A DNA stretch of 64,000 nucleotides from Austropuccinia psidii (GCA_023105745.1 JALGQZ010000003.1:43610185-43674184); one strand, 5' to 3'. Positions 25,689-40,084 are shown, counted from the stretch's first letter. The notes: generated from the letters alone by a model not told the origin. Numbers and translations: made by a program.

Positions 25689-25697
25689 TATAATTAT
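25689..25697 (+). repeat. 9-bp target site duplication, right of MULE A
   Basis: TATAATTAT, identical to 21628-21636. Confidence 0.9.
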
Positions 25698-25986
25698 ATT
25701 AAATATTAAAGTTTATTGTAATTTGATGAGAAAATGTTATATAAAATTCTATTATAACTATTATTAGAGGAAATTATAAATATCTAAATTTGAAATTAAT
25801 CTTATTACCATGAAATTAATAATTAAAATGATAACTTCATATATAGAAATATTATTGAAACAAAGAGTGATATTTGCAACAAAATTCAATATGATTTATA
25901 TCTGAATAAGTTAAAATAAAAAATGAAAATATTATAATTAATTAAAACAATCTCAAGAAATAAAATTATCAATGATTTATAATATA

Positions 25987-28900
25987 TGTAAAATTTCTTC
26001 ATTAAAATCTTTATAACTATTAATAATAAATAGTATTATGACTGTTATAATGAGAAATATAATAAATAATATTACAGCAAAAAAAATAAAGAATTAATTA
26101 CTTAATCATGAACTTTAAGTTTTGTACACTACTAGTGGTATAGCATTAAGCAGTAATTTTTTACTAGGATCAATTACAAAAAGTATATAATAATATAAGG
26201 TTATTTAAATCTATATTTATATTTTGAAGGAGTGATTATAGCTGATTATTGAAGAATACTATAGAATTTTAAATAAAAAATCAAATAATTTAACTGAATA
26301 CTTATAAATATATCAAATGAATCTTTAATATAATTTTAAAATGGTGTTTTGAAATATTATTTGTGTATTTATTAAATCAAAAGTAAATAAGATTCAAAAT
26401 ATAACAGCTGTCATTAAATATAGCAATATTATTTCATTTAACTCATTTTACAATATTTCAACATCTATAATCTCCAATTATGTCTTAATAATAACATTGA
26501 ATATCAGATGCAAGTAGTGTTAATTTAACTGAATGATGAGGAATATTAGGAAAAACCTAAACAGAAGGTTCCCTTTAAACCTTCAAAGATCTCAGAGGAA
26601 TGAAAAGGATCAATCTGAAGAGAGATTGATAAGAAATAAGTCCCGAAATTTGGATTTATGATTAAATTCTTTTTTTTTACAGAAGATTAGGGAATTACTT
26701 AATTCTGTGACTATATATAGATACCAGTCTATTTATGGTTCAGAAATAAGGACTTTTCAGATTTATGTCTTTTTTCCTTCTGAATTAGGATTTTTCAAAT
26801 TTATCTATTTCATTTAAAATTGTATCCAAATTCATGTTCTCTGTAAGTTTTTGATGATCAAGTATTTAAGGTTTGGATATGAAAATTTGATTAAAAATAA
26901 AGTAATTTACCTTTCCTCAAAATTTGTGTAAGTTAAAAATAGGTAAAAATAGTAATTTTAAGAGTTTGAAAATTTAAAAGGACCCTTTTCAATGTTGTTA
27001 CTATAAATAAATCATATTAGAAGGATTCATTGTTTTACCAACAATATCGCTTCATTCAGAAATACTACACAGGAGCTTTTTATGGCTAGAAAAGAAATTT
27101 CTTCAAGAGAAATTTAAGTTTGAATTGATTGAGAAAGGTGATTTGGGAGATTAGCATAAGAACAGAGTCTCCAAGATGACTACTAAAGAAAAGAAAACTC
27201 ATCAGTGATCTGAGTGAATTTAGAAACAAAGTGACATAGCTTACAGAAATAAAAGAGGCTTGAACTCAGTTTTAGGGTGGTTCAGGGGTAAAAATGATTA
27301 TAATGAGTTTTTCATGTGGTTAAAATATTGATGTTTATTTTGAAATTTTTGCTGAAATTCTTTATTAATTAGGTTAAAAATGATCAAACTAACTATACAG
27401 GTAATATATTACAACATGAAAAGAAAAAATAGGACCAAGAACAAATTCTTCTATATCCACCAATTTCATTCCTCCAAAACTTCAAGTTCCTCTAACTGGT
27501 AATGAGAAAGACATTGGAAAAATAAAATCAAATAATGGATTTATTGATCCCTGTTTTGAACCAAAAAAAGGCTTGTATGAGCCATTGCAGTACTATAAAC
27601 CAGCCCTTACCATGGTAATAGTTGGTTGGGATTCTCCAAAACATATCAGAATATGTTTGAGGACCCTTTAATACGGTTAAACCTGCTTTTGTGATTTTTT
27701 TTTTGACTGAAGAGCTGTTTTACCCTATTTTTAGCAGTTAAATCTTCCCTAGTTGGTATTAAAATTTCTTATCAATCAAGTCACAGGATTGGTGACTCCA
27801 TTCTATGCCAAAATTCATGAAATTCAAAATTAACTTTGACATCCCATACCTATCAGAAAGGAATTTGGAAGAGTCTGGAAGCCTTGGAGCCAAGATCCCT
27901 TTCATCCCCAAAATTAAATCTTGCCAATTTATTTTTCTTTATTTTCTTCAAATTTATTCTACTCAAAACTCACATATATAATTCAACTGAAAAATTAATA
28001 TACACAGCTTTAATTCTTAATTAATCATCTGTAATTTTGAGTTCACTCATGTAATACACATGCAGAAAGTACTTCAATTATTCATAAATTTTAAGATGCA
28101 CATCAAACCTAAATTTTGACACAAAAATTCATGTAAAATACCACATTTGGTGTTAATTAAATTTATATTTTGATGATTTTCATATTTTAATACCATAAGA
28201 ACTCAAAACCTAATCTAACCTTATTTAGAGTTGAATTGCAGAAATTCTATCCATAGGTTACCCAACCTGAATTTGTATGGGTAATCCAATGGTTAAATAA
28301 AATTAATAAGATTAGTGATTGAGAGAAAAGGAATAATAAATTTTATCCAATTTGCTTAAAAGGTTATTGTATTTTGCAAGGTTTTTGTTGAACATTTAAC
28401 TTCACTTCAATTGTGGAAGTACAATGGCATTTTCAAAGAAAAATTGTTTTTATATAATGTTTTATAAAATCATATTTTTAATTTTTCATTGAAGAATTTT
28501 TGTTAATATTCAAAAATAATTTTCAATTTTTTGATCATTAATTATATGTTACTTGGAGGTCTTTTGGGTATATGAAAATACCTCTAAGGCTCATGCAATA
28601 TTTGAAGTACACTCATTAAGAATGGACTCTAAGGAGGTGTTTTAACTGATATAATCAACTAATTAATATTTCTGTCTTATATGGATCAGACTTCCTTCTT
28701 ATACAAGTGACTCAATTTACAAGGTTATTGATCAATCATTGTATTTTTAAGGATTTTTTTCAACTCATTTTCTATGTGATGCAGGCTACAGGTAAGATAA
28801 CAGCCTGCCTCCATGAGGTCATTCCATGAATAATAATCAAAAAAAAATTAATAAAATATTTGATTATATCCATTACAAATAATTAATAATTAAAATGGTA

Positions 28901-29614
28901 ACAGGAGTCTGAGGTGCTCATTACCTCCTGGAACATCAAAATAGCAGCTGATTTTCTCTTTTCTCATGATTTGATGGAGCTTAGCCCTAGTTACCAGGTT
29001 ACTAAAATGTTTCTATTAATCAAAAAAGGTTCATCATCAGCCATGGATAAAATTTATTAATCTTACTCTTCCCCAGAGCCTTCAGAATTTGGGCTACCCT
29101 TGTTCTCTTCACTGTTCTTTGTTCCCCTTAGGCATTTTTATTTGAAAATAATTACTTCCAGTATTAATAATTATATTCAGTATGGGTAAATCAAATCTGT
29201 ATTTGAAAAATAATTAATTTTAAGAGAAAATACACAATTAACAGCTATAAAAGTGTGTGTGTGATATGTTTTTTTTTCAAAATCCCATTATTTTTACACT
29301 AAACTGCAAGGAAAAAATATTTTCACATTTCTTTTATGTGGTTTTTATTATGATTTTTTGGGTAATTTCCCTTTTCATGAAGTTACTCTTTACTTATAAT
29401 CCTTATGGATCAGCAATGGGTGAAGTTTTGATTTTAATCCGCATATGGTGTCAAACCATGGATTTACATACTTCAAAAATGGTAATTTATCTTTTGTTGC
29501 AAGTAAAGCTCAATATTTCATATTAATATGTCTCATGAATATTCAATATTAAAAGACTTATTTTAAGATATCTGTCTACTATTGCGGGATGTTGAAAATA
29601 TTCCCAGGTTCACA
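25987..29614 (-). mobile_element. LTR copy B2, split by nested LTR C
   Basis: The outer parts (25987-26864 and about 28605-29614) form one LTR of about 1.89 kb once the inner element is removed. The left terminus TGTAAAATTT and inner landmarks (CACTACTAGTGG, AAGCAGTAA, CTATTTATGGTTCAGAAATAAGG, ACAGGAGTCTGAGG, CAGAATTTGGGCTACCC) run in the same order as in B1 at 10944-12864. The right end GGTTCACA matches AGCTCACA of B1. The flanks ATATA and ATGAA match only partly, as expected for an old copy. The orientation (minus) follows from the CCATAAATAG box shared with the solo LTR on the opposite strand. Confidence 0.7.
26865..28604 (-). mobile_element. LTR C nested in LTR B2 (about 1.74 kb)
   Basis: This block interrupts B2 and aligns with 63145-64000: TTGGATATGAAA, CTCAAAATTTGT, TTATTGTTTTACCAACAAT, GAATTTAGAAACAAAGTGACA and GGTGGTTCAGGGGTAAAAAT all recur there in order. 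Its right end (GGGTATATGAAAATACC, GGCTCATGCA) resembles the B1 right end, so it is a divergent member of the same lineage. AAGTA at 26860-26864 and at 28605-28609 is the best target-duplication candidate, but the exact termini are uncertain by about 10 bp because the left TGTAAGG is degraded. Confidence 0.62.
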
Positions 29615-32600
29615 ATGAATATCTCAAGGATTAAGTAAAATATTAAGATAAAATATATTAATCATAAGTAAATATTACAAATAGACAATAGCATTGAGGT
29701 GAGAGCTGAACTCTCTTGATATGTGACCCTGATTACATATTTGTAGCATAAATAATTAATGAGATAGCCTGAATGTATCCAATTCTTACTATTTCTACAT
29801 ATAGCTGGGGTCTTTATGATAAATTCCTTATTTTGAGAATTAAAGATTTCAATTCCTTTTTCTTGAATCAATAGTTTTCTTTCAAGTGTACTTATAAGAT
29901 ATGATAAAACTACTATTGAGCCGATCACTAAGTTTTCTTGAAAATCGTCTCATAACCAGCTACATTTAATGATATAGTTAACAGATTTATCTTGAAAATA
30001 TTTTAAAGGTTATATAAGCCTCCCATAATTAATTCATATACTAATATTTGAATATTTATTGAATTATTTGTAGTAAGATCTGATTCTAGCTTTTTTGTAC
30101 AAATATTTGAAGTTTAAATCACAAAATTTCGTAGAAAACAGACTTTGAGAGGCGAAATTATCAAAAATAGGATTTTGATGATCTAATTGAAATTATTCAT
30201 ATTTTTATATAGTAAATTTGAGATTTTCAAAAATCACTTTCCTGTAAAATTCAACTCAAAAGCTACAACAATTACAGCTTCTTAAGAATATTTTCTTAAA
30301 TAACTCACTTATTGATGATTAATGATAAAAATATGTGTTCCCATGATAATAAACTTATCAAGAAATTAATTTTCTATTGATTGAAGCTTGTAACTATCAA
30401 AAAATTCTGGGAAGCTTTGAGAAATATGTGGAAATAGCTTTTAGTCTAAATTCATAATTTTAAATAAATTATAAAATACAAAGAAAGATTTCTTCAATAA
30501 TAATTCAATCATATTAAAAATGTAACATTTTTACTTATTATACCAGGATATAGGCTTTAATATCTCCTAATAGTCTTATTATAGCTATAATGAGGATATT
30601 TTCTTAAAACCTACCCCGTTTTATTACATATATCCCTTAGACTCAAAATCTTATCAAGTTATTATATTGAATTTTCTTATTAATCGTTTATCTAAAAATA
30701 TAGTTTTTTTCTAAGAAATGTATATCTCTTCTATAATCAATTAAACTTCTCATAATTCTGTTATACAACTAATTTCCTCTCTGAAATAATTCCCATGTGG
30801 AATAATTAAAATCTATATTATGAAAAGAAAATTATAATTTGAATATTTTATTAAATTTATGAAGTTAGATAAAGTACTTCAAAAGGATCTTTCCAGTGTT
30901 GAGGGTATTTAATATCTTGCACAATAACCAATTCTCAATATCATATTATCATTGTTCCACCTTTCAATAATAAAGTTTTCAATAATAATATTTTTTAATA
31001 AATATTATTACATGAAATATTGATTTATATAAAATAATTTTCCTTCAATAGGTATCTTCCCATTAAAATAAATAAATTTTCAGCTTCTTGATAAATACCT
31101 AGTATATCCTAAATTTTTTTAATTATTATATTATTTCATAATACTTATCATATATTATGATATATATTCTTATTTTGGGAAATATGAAACTAACTCCAAG
31201 ATACAAAAATATCCAAAAAAAACAGATTAAATCTCAATGACAGCTATAAATACAACGACTTATAGATCACTAATTTATACTCCTTTCAGACAAATTCTCT
31301 ATTTAGCTTCAATATAAGCTTCATAGGTTGAAATATCTATCAATTATTAAATAAGCCTTCAACAAAAAAATTTACTATTTCATATTACAGCTAACCCAAC
31401 TTCAACTTCCAAAAAGCTCTTTTATTTTCCACCTCAAGATATAAATTAATATAAAATACTCTTTGAAATGTGGTTACAAATTATTGGAGCCACATGTCAG
31501 CTTGATGAGAAGAGCTTTCAAGGCTCAAAAGGGTGAAGATTTATCTCCTTATGAATAATTTTTATTTTATTTTAAATGATGTGATCATTCATTGAGAATA
31601 ATGTGGATATGTTTAAAATATGTTTACAAAAGTTTCTCATTTTTTAATAATGGTGTAAGAGCTTGATTAGGAATTTTAACTCAAAAATTTCTGATATAAG
31701 TCTCTTCTTTTCAAAGAAATGAATTGGACAGATTTCAAAGAAATATGAATAATTATTTCTTTGGTAGATATTTCCCTGAAATTTTTTCAGCTTCTTCTAA
31801 TTCACAGCGATGTTTCTTTAAGATATATCATTATGAATAACCCATAGGTAATTAGTTATTCAGATAAAACAATCAAACTCCCTTTTGAGGATTCATAATA
31901 TTGAACCAATAAAGTCAAAAATACTTAGCTATCAAAATTAATAACAGCTTTGTTCTGTAAATTAGACCTTGCACCCTGACCTTGAAGTTGAGATTTTTAA
32001 TTCTTATAATTAAGCTCAAATTTCTCTTTTTCATTGTCAAGCTCAACCCAGATATCTTTTATCTCTGAGAATAATTTTTTTGAAATCAAACACAGAACCC
32101 TATTATTCAGATTCTATTTCATCTTTTTTTCGAAATCCTAGTGAAAATGTCATATATGATTTACCACCATCCTCTCAAAACTCTAATTTAATTTCCTATT
32201 TTCACTGTTGAAAAACCTAGAAATAGAGTAAAGTTTAAATTCCATGTATCATTGTTTTTTGTTCATGGTATTCAGGTTAAATTAAGTTAACTCTAGTATA
32301 TTTTAGCTTATCTAGAAGGCCTTCATTTTCTCTTGAATAATCAGATATATTTTGACATATATTCATGTTTTCAAAAATCTAAGAGTCATTATATGTTACG
32401 GGGAAACCTAAATAAAAATGGATAAACCCTTTTTTGATATCATGAAATTTTCTCGCAGAAAAGAAATACATGAAAGATTGATAAGATAATTACTCTTCAC
32501 AAAAAGAAAAAAATTCAATACCCTTTTTTTCCAATGAAAATAGTGATTTCAATAACTTCTGGATTTTAAATCAATCATATTGTTTTTCCTCTTTTGAATC

Positions 32601-35600
32601 CAATATGTACATGGAGTCAATTTATATGCATAGCTCAATAGCTCTCAATATTTTGCTGATAATTTGGCCGGGCTCCAAAATTCTTTTCAAATCCAACAAT
32701 TTCTTCAATAAACCAGAAATTATATAAGAATATTTCACCATAGGATAATAAACATCTCTTTGACATCTGTGAAGATTCCCATTACAATTTGATTGAAATT
32801 GATAGAGACCTAATTCCATTTCTAAGGATTTTTTTATTTTCAAATAAACTTATTTTTTTGATAAAATATAAGAACCTAAATAATGTTGAAAATAATGTGG
32901 AATTATTCTTAATTTTTACAAAGAAATTATTTGAAGTTACCATTGGTAATAGAGAAAATATGATCTTCTTATCAAACTGAAGTATTATTTATTCATTGGT
33001 GTAGATTCATATATTTCTTTTCATATATAGACTTGAGCAATGAAATATTCTCCTTTGGAAAAAATCATAATCCTTAGTGAAAGAAAATTTCTTAAATTGA
33101 CTAATATTTGGGAAAATGTTCACAATTTGACAAAATTCTCTGGGAATTCTTGATCTTATTTTAATAAAAGTGTATCTTTTTTTGTAAAATGAATTTCATA
33201 TATAATCTTCATTCAGAAAGTTCTTCTAATCTAGAAATCAATGCTTCTTAAAAATTAATTTCTTGAAGAATGACCTACTAATTACAGCATATCTGAACAT
33301 AGTCTTATATTTTTCAAGAATGAGAAATTTTTAATGACTAATTTTCAAGTTTCTAGATAATTAAATGTGTAAATTTTTAATAAGTTCATTTGAAAAATCT
33401 TGATACTACTATTACTATTTAATAGCACTTCTTATTATATTGAACAAAGAAATTAATAGTAAAATTATATAAAAAATTTATAATTTCATGTATTTTTCTT
33501 GCTTGAACCTTACATCTACCATACATTGGGAACAAAAGCTTTAATTGTAATAGATTGATAAGGATTTGAAACCAAATATTTTGCTTTTTATTTGGATATT
33601 CAGCATTTTTTGGATAAATCAAATAATTCACAATATTTAATTAATAAATTTTATTCCTCTGAATTCCACTTTTGGTTAATAAAGTGTTTCAGCTTCAATT
33701 GTAGCCTTATAAGATTTAATTTATAATCATAAATCAATTTTATTTTAACTTTTTTGTTTGATTAACCTGTTAGATTTTTACATTTTAATATTTATCATAA
33801 TTGATATGGGATTTAAGGTCTTATCAAATACTCTAGCTAGGATATTATTAATATCAGTGGAGCCAAAATTCTGTAAACACAAGCTATAAAGTTCCTATTC
33901 AATCTTATTTGTATCTCCAAATTGAAAATTAAATTAATTATCATTTATCTTATCAAGCTTGGATACCACCATTTCTTGGTTTCCTATTAAAATTTGAAGG
34001 TCTACTAAGATAGTAAGCTCTACTTTATCATGGGTAAAAATCAATTTTCATTAATTAAGCCGATATTTACAGAATTTTTATTTCATTTTATTGAGCATTT
34101 TCTCATTCATTGGGGTTTAATTTACTTCTATCTACAATCTTTCATTGATCTGTGTGTTTCAAACTCTTGTGTTTAACTTTAATCAATAATATTCACTAGA
34201 AACTCAAAAAGCGCATTGAGCCTCTGTTTAAGTCTCCCGCTAATATTCATTTTTATATAACATTGGAATTTGATGGAAATAAAAATAATTTTTGAAAAAT
34301 AAAGATTTTTTTTGCAACTTTCCCATAAAACTGTCTTATATGAGCTAAAATATTTTCAGATTGAATGTTAATTTCTATCATTATTTTTTTGGAAACATTA
34401 TGCTTATAGCTTGAGCCTTTTCCTGAAGACCCATCCTCATTGATTTCTTTAACTGGCTTATACTGGCTCAAAATTTATGTTTTTCTGATCATAGATGGCT
34501 CTAGAAGTAATTTTATGGCTGTCCCTTCCGGTATAACATTTATAATGCAGCCAATAATGGTCCTTGACAAAACTGATATTAAGTAAATTCTTATATTCCA
34601 GTTTGAAGCGAATATTTTGAGTTATTTTTACCTTTAATCATTGATAGTTATTGTTAAGATTATACATGAAAGAAATAAATTTTCTTACTGCATTAATAGA
34701 ACACTTCCTCTGGTCCTTTTATGTGCTGGAATCTATGGAAGCACCAAAAAGTTTGTCAATTAGAAAATTTGAGATTCAATTAACTGGGATATTTTCTTAT
34801 TTGAAAACTATTTGGGTAAACATTTTGGTCCTTTTATGACCTTAGGAACATAAAATAATTGGGGAAATTTGTTTTATAGCCTTTCATAGATACTTAAATA
34901 CAAATAAGAATATTGGAACCTGAATGAAGACAACTTCCTTCTCCAATTCCTTCAAAAATATTCTTTTTTCAATATGAGGCTAATCTTACAGAACTACTTT
35001 GCTCTGAAGAGCCTGGGAATTTATGTTATGATTTTCTGAATTGGTAATATTGCTGTTATTAATCTTTGATCTAGGCTCACAGCCAAAGAGCTCATCAGTT
35101 AGTCAGATGGCTTTGGATCCCAGTCATATCTCACACATTTTTCTCGTAAGAACCTTACATGGTAGAATTTATAAGTCAATCATAGTCTACCATTTTCATA
35201 ATTTCACTAATATCAGGAATAAGATCTTTGGAGTACATATATGAGTAATTATTTACATTCAAACAGCCCAGAAATTTGGTACTTTTGTTTCCTCAAAATG
35301 ATGGTGAATAGTCGGTTATATTGAATAGTGCTTTTACAATTTATGATGCCTTCATGGTGGAATTTTATATTGACTTTTTTGGTTAATTTTAGTATTAATA
35401 ATCCCATATTCCTCATAGTAATTGATGAAATCCATGCACAATATTTTTTGAAGAGGGTTTGATTTTTCATCTGGAAATAGATTTAGGCATCCATTGATAT
35501 TCCAGAATATAGAGAGTATCAGATAGAGCTCATATATTATTACTATCATTTTTCATTTATTAAAGGAAGAATAGAGCTGAATTAATTTTATATGAAATAT

Positions 35601-36080
35601 ACTTAGCTTAATTTCGCTTTAGACATAAACCAGGCTCTTATCCATTTTCTACCAAATATCTATCTTAAATGCAAATACAACCCCATCAGAATCAAATACA
35701 TCGTAAAGTCTGGACAAAAAAATCCATTTTATGTTGAATATTCTTCAAAAATCCTCAAAAAGGAGCTTAATGAAATTAATGTATATTAAAATTAACATGT
35801 TAGGGAGTATTTTTATTTTGGTATCAAAATCTTTACACATTCCATATCTTAAATCTTACTGTGATGTGCTCTAATTATTTCAAGGTTTAAAGCTATTTAA
35901 CCTAGTTCCCCTAATTTGGCAGTAGTGCATACAAGCTCAAATAATTTCAATTACAGTATTTATAAAAAGTAATTAATGTAAATATCTTTGATTATCATTA
36001 ATTAACATAAATAAACAAAAATACATCCTTAATCTATAGAATGTGGGAATAAAACTTCATCATTTTAAGAAGCTATTTTC
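29615..36080. other. AT-rich stretch without a supportable gene
   Basis: About 6.5 kb of AT-rich sequence. Short frames (for example 29662-29928 minus, 34253-34471 minus, 35041-35244 plus) have no recognisable domains and fit chance expectation. I found no LTR or TIR boundaries in it. Confidence 0.55.
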
Positions 36081-36385
36081 TTAATTCATTTTATGGAAAA
36101 AATTCATTCTGTTGGCTCTTTGATCAAACCTAACAGCAATCTTTCAAAACTATTATCCAGAAATGCCTACAAGCCTCTGCAATTCCATCATTTTACCTTC
36201 CCTCTTCTATTAATCATAAATTTCAACCAACTTGTTTCACTTGCAGCACCTTTTATACCCTCTTTTTAATATTTCAAAAGTTTTTTTCCTCATTCCAAAT
36301 GCCCGAATTCTTTCCTTTTTTAAATTTATACAAATTTTTCCCTAAATAATGCTTCAACCCCCCACTGAAGCTTCTTTGGAAGCAA

Positions 36386-37889
36386 GTGCATAATATTTCC
36401 AGGGAAAAGGGGTATTTGGTGTCCACTTTGAGGTCCAATATGACCCACAACCAAATTGAGATAGGTTCTTACAGGTCTGGGACCCTAAATTCCCACAAAA
36501 GCTCCTCCAACACAGTCATTTCAAGGAATCTTAACTGTCTATTTAGACTTTATGAAAGGAAATATGCCATAATTACCACTTGGACTCTTCAAGTCAAAAA
36601 TCATGAACACACTCATTATGCCACTAAAAAATATAATGGAACATCCTGATTTCTAAAAATTCAATTAGTAAGAAAAATACCTCTTCCTTACATGTCTGAA
36701 TCACTTCTCATGCCAAGGGAAATTTAGGTCCAATTATGCAGGAAGAGGGAACCTGAAAGGACTGTAATCCTTCAAGAAATTCACAGCCAAGTCATGAAAA
36801 TCAAGAAAGACAAACCAAATGGCAGAAGGCCCATTGATTCCCTTATTGACACCCTAAAAGAAGAAAATATTGTGTGGTCCTCGTCAAGGGATACTGAGTG
36901 ACACATTACCTCATTGGTTTTAACTTTCCCCATTTCCATAAAACTCCTTCCTGTATTTCCTCATGTGATTATTATGGATTTTACTTGTAAAACCAATAAC
37001 TACAAAATTTCCCCTTTTCATATTGTTGAGTTAAGATCAACAAATAAGACCTTTTGGGGGGATTTTTTCTTGTTGAAGGATTGAACTGAACCCTCATATT
37101 ACTTAGCATTTAATTAATACTTAGCAAAAGTCCTCAACAACACAAATATTGTTCCCCCTTCAGTTATTGTTATTGACATAAATTTGGCCTTGGAAAACTT
37201 TTCTTCAAAAGCTCTTCCCAGACTCAAAAGTCATGTTATGCATTTGAAACATCAATAAAGATGTATCTTCCCATTTAATGAAAAAAATTGGTCTTGGGAC
37301 AGGTTTTGAAAATTTTATTGGCCTTTGGAATCAAGTAACTCACTTCTAATTTTCACTTTTATTCAAATTATTGTTTTTATGAATTACTTTGGGGTTCACT
37401 TCTATGATAAGGTACTTGTCAAGTGAGAATTCTTCTAAAAAGAACTGGAAGAAGCTTCCAAAGAAAGAAAAAGATCCTGAAGTTCTGAAATATTTGGAAA
37501 GAGCCTGGCTTCCTGTAAATTAGTATTATATGCCAGCCTGGACAAACTACCATTTTCACCTGGGTGTGGGCTCCACCTCAAGAGCTGAAGGGGCCCCTGC
37601 ATTGGTTAAACTTTGGATCCAAAAGTCTACTGGTACTGTCCTGAAGGTTATTAGGGCCCTTTCCATGGCTTTGAAGAAACAATCAATTGAAATAATCAAG
37701 AGAATCTCTAAACAAATTATTTTCCATTTCAATAATTTCCCTCCACACATCTGTTCTCTCAATGGCAAGGTTTCTCATTATTCCCTTCATATGGCCTTTG
37801 GAAATTTCAAAACCAAATTTCCCCCCAATGAAAAACACACCAACAAATACATATATTATCAAGTAATAACTTGCAAGCACAAGACCTAA
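36386..37889 (+). pseudogene. MULE B transposase remnant
   Basis: It repeats the domain order of MULE A: a FAR1-like segment (GYLVSTLRSNMTHNQIEIG, 36413 on), a GRRPIDSLI-type linker near 36820, VIVIDINLALENF at the second acidic position (about 37160-37200), an intron-like gap after TGGAATCAA|GTAACT, and STSRAEGAPALVK with the catalytic glutamate retained (about 37587). Stops and frameshifts are more numerous than in copy A. The acidic residue after VID has changed (D to N), so the active site is also damaged. Confidence 0.7.
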
Positions 37890-37896
37890 CAGGCAT

Positions 37897-40052
37897 TGTG
37901 AGCCTGTGAGATATGTATGACATACCCACAAGGCCACAAATAACATTTTATGCAGTTGATTTAGTCCTAAACAGACTTATCAATTGGATTTAAAATAAAA
38001 TATAACAAAAAATAATTATAACTTTTTCTTTATGAACAAAGTTATAATTATTATTTTATTTTTGGATTCTACACCAAAAATAACCCAGGTTAGACACATA
38101 GGGTATTATACACAAAAATGGTTATTTCTTATTTTATTAGAAGATTTAAGAATCTCACAGTAAAGTTAAAGCTTTTTTTAAGATTTTTAAATTGTTGAAT
38201 TTAAGCTCATTTAACCTTAAATTTAGAGTTGCTTAAGGCTTATGTAAACTTAAAAAAAATTTAGTTAAAATTGAGGTGTTATGTATATTTACTGAATTGG
38301 CTAATAATTTGGCATACATGATCTAAATCCTTGGTGAGCTCAATTTAAAAGGTTTCAAGGCCATAGTATGGCTTTAAATAAATAAAAAGGTCAAAATTCA
38401 CACAGAAAGGTGGGAAAAAGGAAAAAGACCAAACAGAGCTGGGGTACCCAAATTTTTGGATCTTCAAGGATTCAATTAAGGTTTTCCACCTGTATTGGTG
38501 GATTTTCAACCTTATTTAAACTTTAAGATTATACTTTAATCCAACCTTAAAGTTTAAACTGGTTTTATCCCAATTTGGACAGGAATTTCAAGATGCCAAA
38601 AGGTAAATTCCAATATGCAGGCTTGAAATCAAGGTTTTAAGAACTTTAAAAGCTTAATTAGGCTTCAAAATCTTAAATAAGCTTCAAAACTTAAATTTCA
38701 AAGTATCAAAACCTTATCAAAAGTTAAGGTTTGGTGTGTATTGCTATTTGACATGGAAAAATAGCAATAAATTCAAAAGTTTATTCAAAATCTAATTCTT
38801 AATGGATTTTCTCAAAACTCTCACTGCTTACAAATAAATTTTATCTGTTCATAAATCAAATCTTAGGTATCCCTTTTAAACAGGACTAATGTCTAGTTAG
38901 CCTTGAAATTAACAATTTTGATTATTCTTAAAAAAAATTAAGATTTCTTTAAAAATCAATTAAAAATTCAGTTTAAGAGATTGTTTCTTGAGACTTTATT
39001 TTTAAGTTTCTCATGTGATTAAAATTCATATAGAAAAGCTTATCTTATATTAAAACTTAACATAATTAATCTAAAAGAGGATCAAAGTTACTTGGAATTA
39101 AGAATAACACTGGTGAATTTAAATTGGACTTGAAAATAAGTTTCCTAAAGTTAATAACCTTATTTTTAAGCATTGGTTTTCAGTTTTCACCTGAGCACAC
39201 CCTGTATATCCATTATTAATCATGAGAGCTGCTCTTAAGGCATAAAAAGAGCCTACAAATCACTGTTTTTGCCAATAAACAATAATCATTCCAATCAATT
39301 AGACATTTTAAACAAGTAATATTCTATTCAATATAAAATCTTATATTATTAGATTAATTCTTGAATTATTTTACTCTTTATAAATTCCAAATCAAGAATT
39401 AAAATCATAGAATTTATATTATATTGTTGTAAGCACCAATAATAAATCTTATTATATAGAATTGTTCTCTTAAAATATCTTTTAAATGCACAAATTCCTC
39501 TTAAAAACTCTTAAAGCTTATTTTATAATAAAAAAGCTGTTTTTATCTTTTAAAATATTGATTTTTGGAATGTTTTTAACTTGTAAACAATATTTAATAT
39601 AATAACTGTTTTTGTTTAACTTTCTGTATCAAATAAATATTATAAGTAAGTTTTCTTTAAAGTTCTATATTTTTTTATATTTAATTTTTCTATAAGAATT
39701 GTCTCTGAAAAGTGTGTGTGATAATCTCTTTTATGAATAATATTTATATATTATTCATAAGTGGCTATATATTATTATTTTTCACACATAATTATCTCAT
39801 TAAGAGCTTTACACTTCTTATTGTTATAATTTTCAGTGACTATAGCAATAATAGAATAATTATTGATATTTTTTATTATTATTCAATTATTTGATAATAA
39901 TTGAACCTTTTATTTTTATATATAATTTTATTTAATAATTATATTAAATTTGTGGTTATAATATCTCATTATATTATATTTTCTACTGAGGACAGTCATA
40001 GTACTCTTGATATTTGCTACTAATATCAAGATTTTTATAGAAAAACCTTACA
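37897..40052 (+). mobile_element. Solo LTR D (2.16 kb) inside MULE B
   Basis: The insertion lies exactly where MULE A is continuous (about 23697). It begins TGTGAGCC and ends CCTTACA, which are TG...CA ends with a short inverted TGTRAG. The flanking 5-mers are GGCAT (37892-37896) and GGAAT (40053-40057), a duplication with one mismatch. A slightly shifted reading gives a perfect ACAGG pair (37889-37893 and 40050-40054), but the TG/CA reading is preferred. No gag or pol lies inside. A TATA-like CATAAAAAG at 39241 sets the orientation. B1, B2, C and E belong to the same lineage. Confidence 0.82.
39241..39249 (+). promoter_or_regulatory. TATA-like box of solo LTR D
   Basis: CATAAAAAGAGCC at the U3/R position. 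LTR C has the equivalent CCATAAAAAGCTCC on the minus strand, and the unrelated-looking solo LTR F has GATAAAAAGGGGCC. A TGCCAATAAACAATAA stretch follows. Confidence 0.45.
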
Positions 40053-40084
40053 GGAATTTTTCAAGAACCAAATGCTCCAGCTAT

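Noticed and set aside
36000..36080. Left TIR of MULE B, with TAAATAAAC as partner of TAAATAAGA
   Set aside because: Seven of nine bases agree, but no GGGTRTTGG terminus follows; in AT-rich DNA this is expected by chance.
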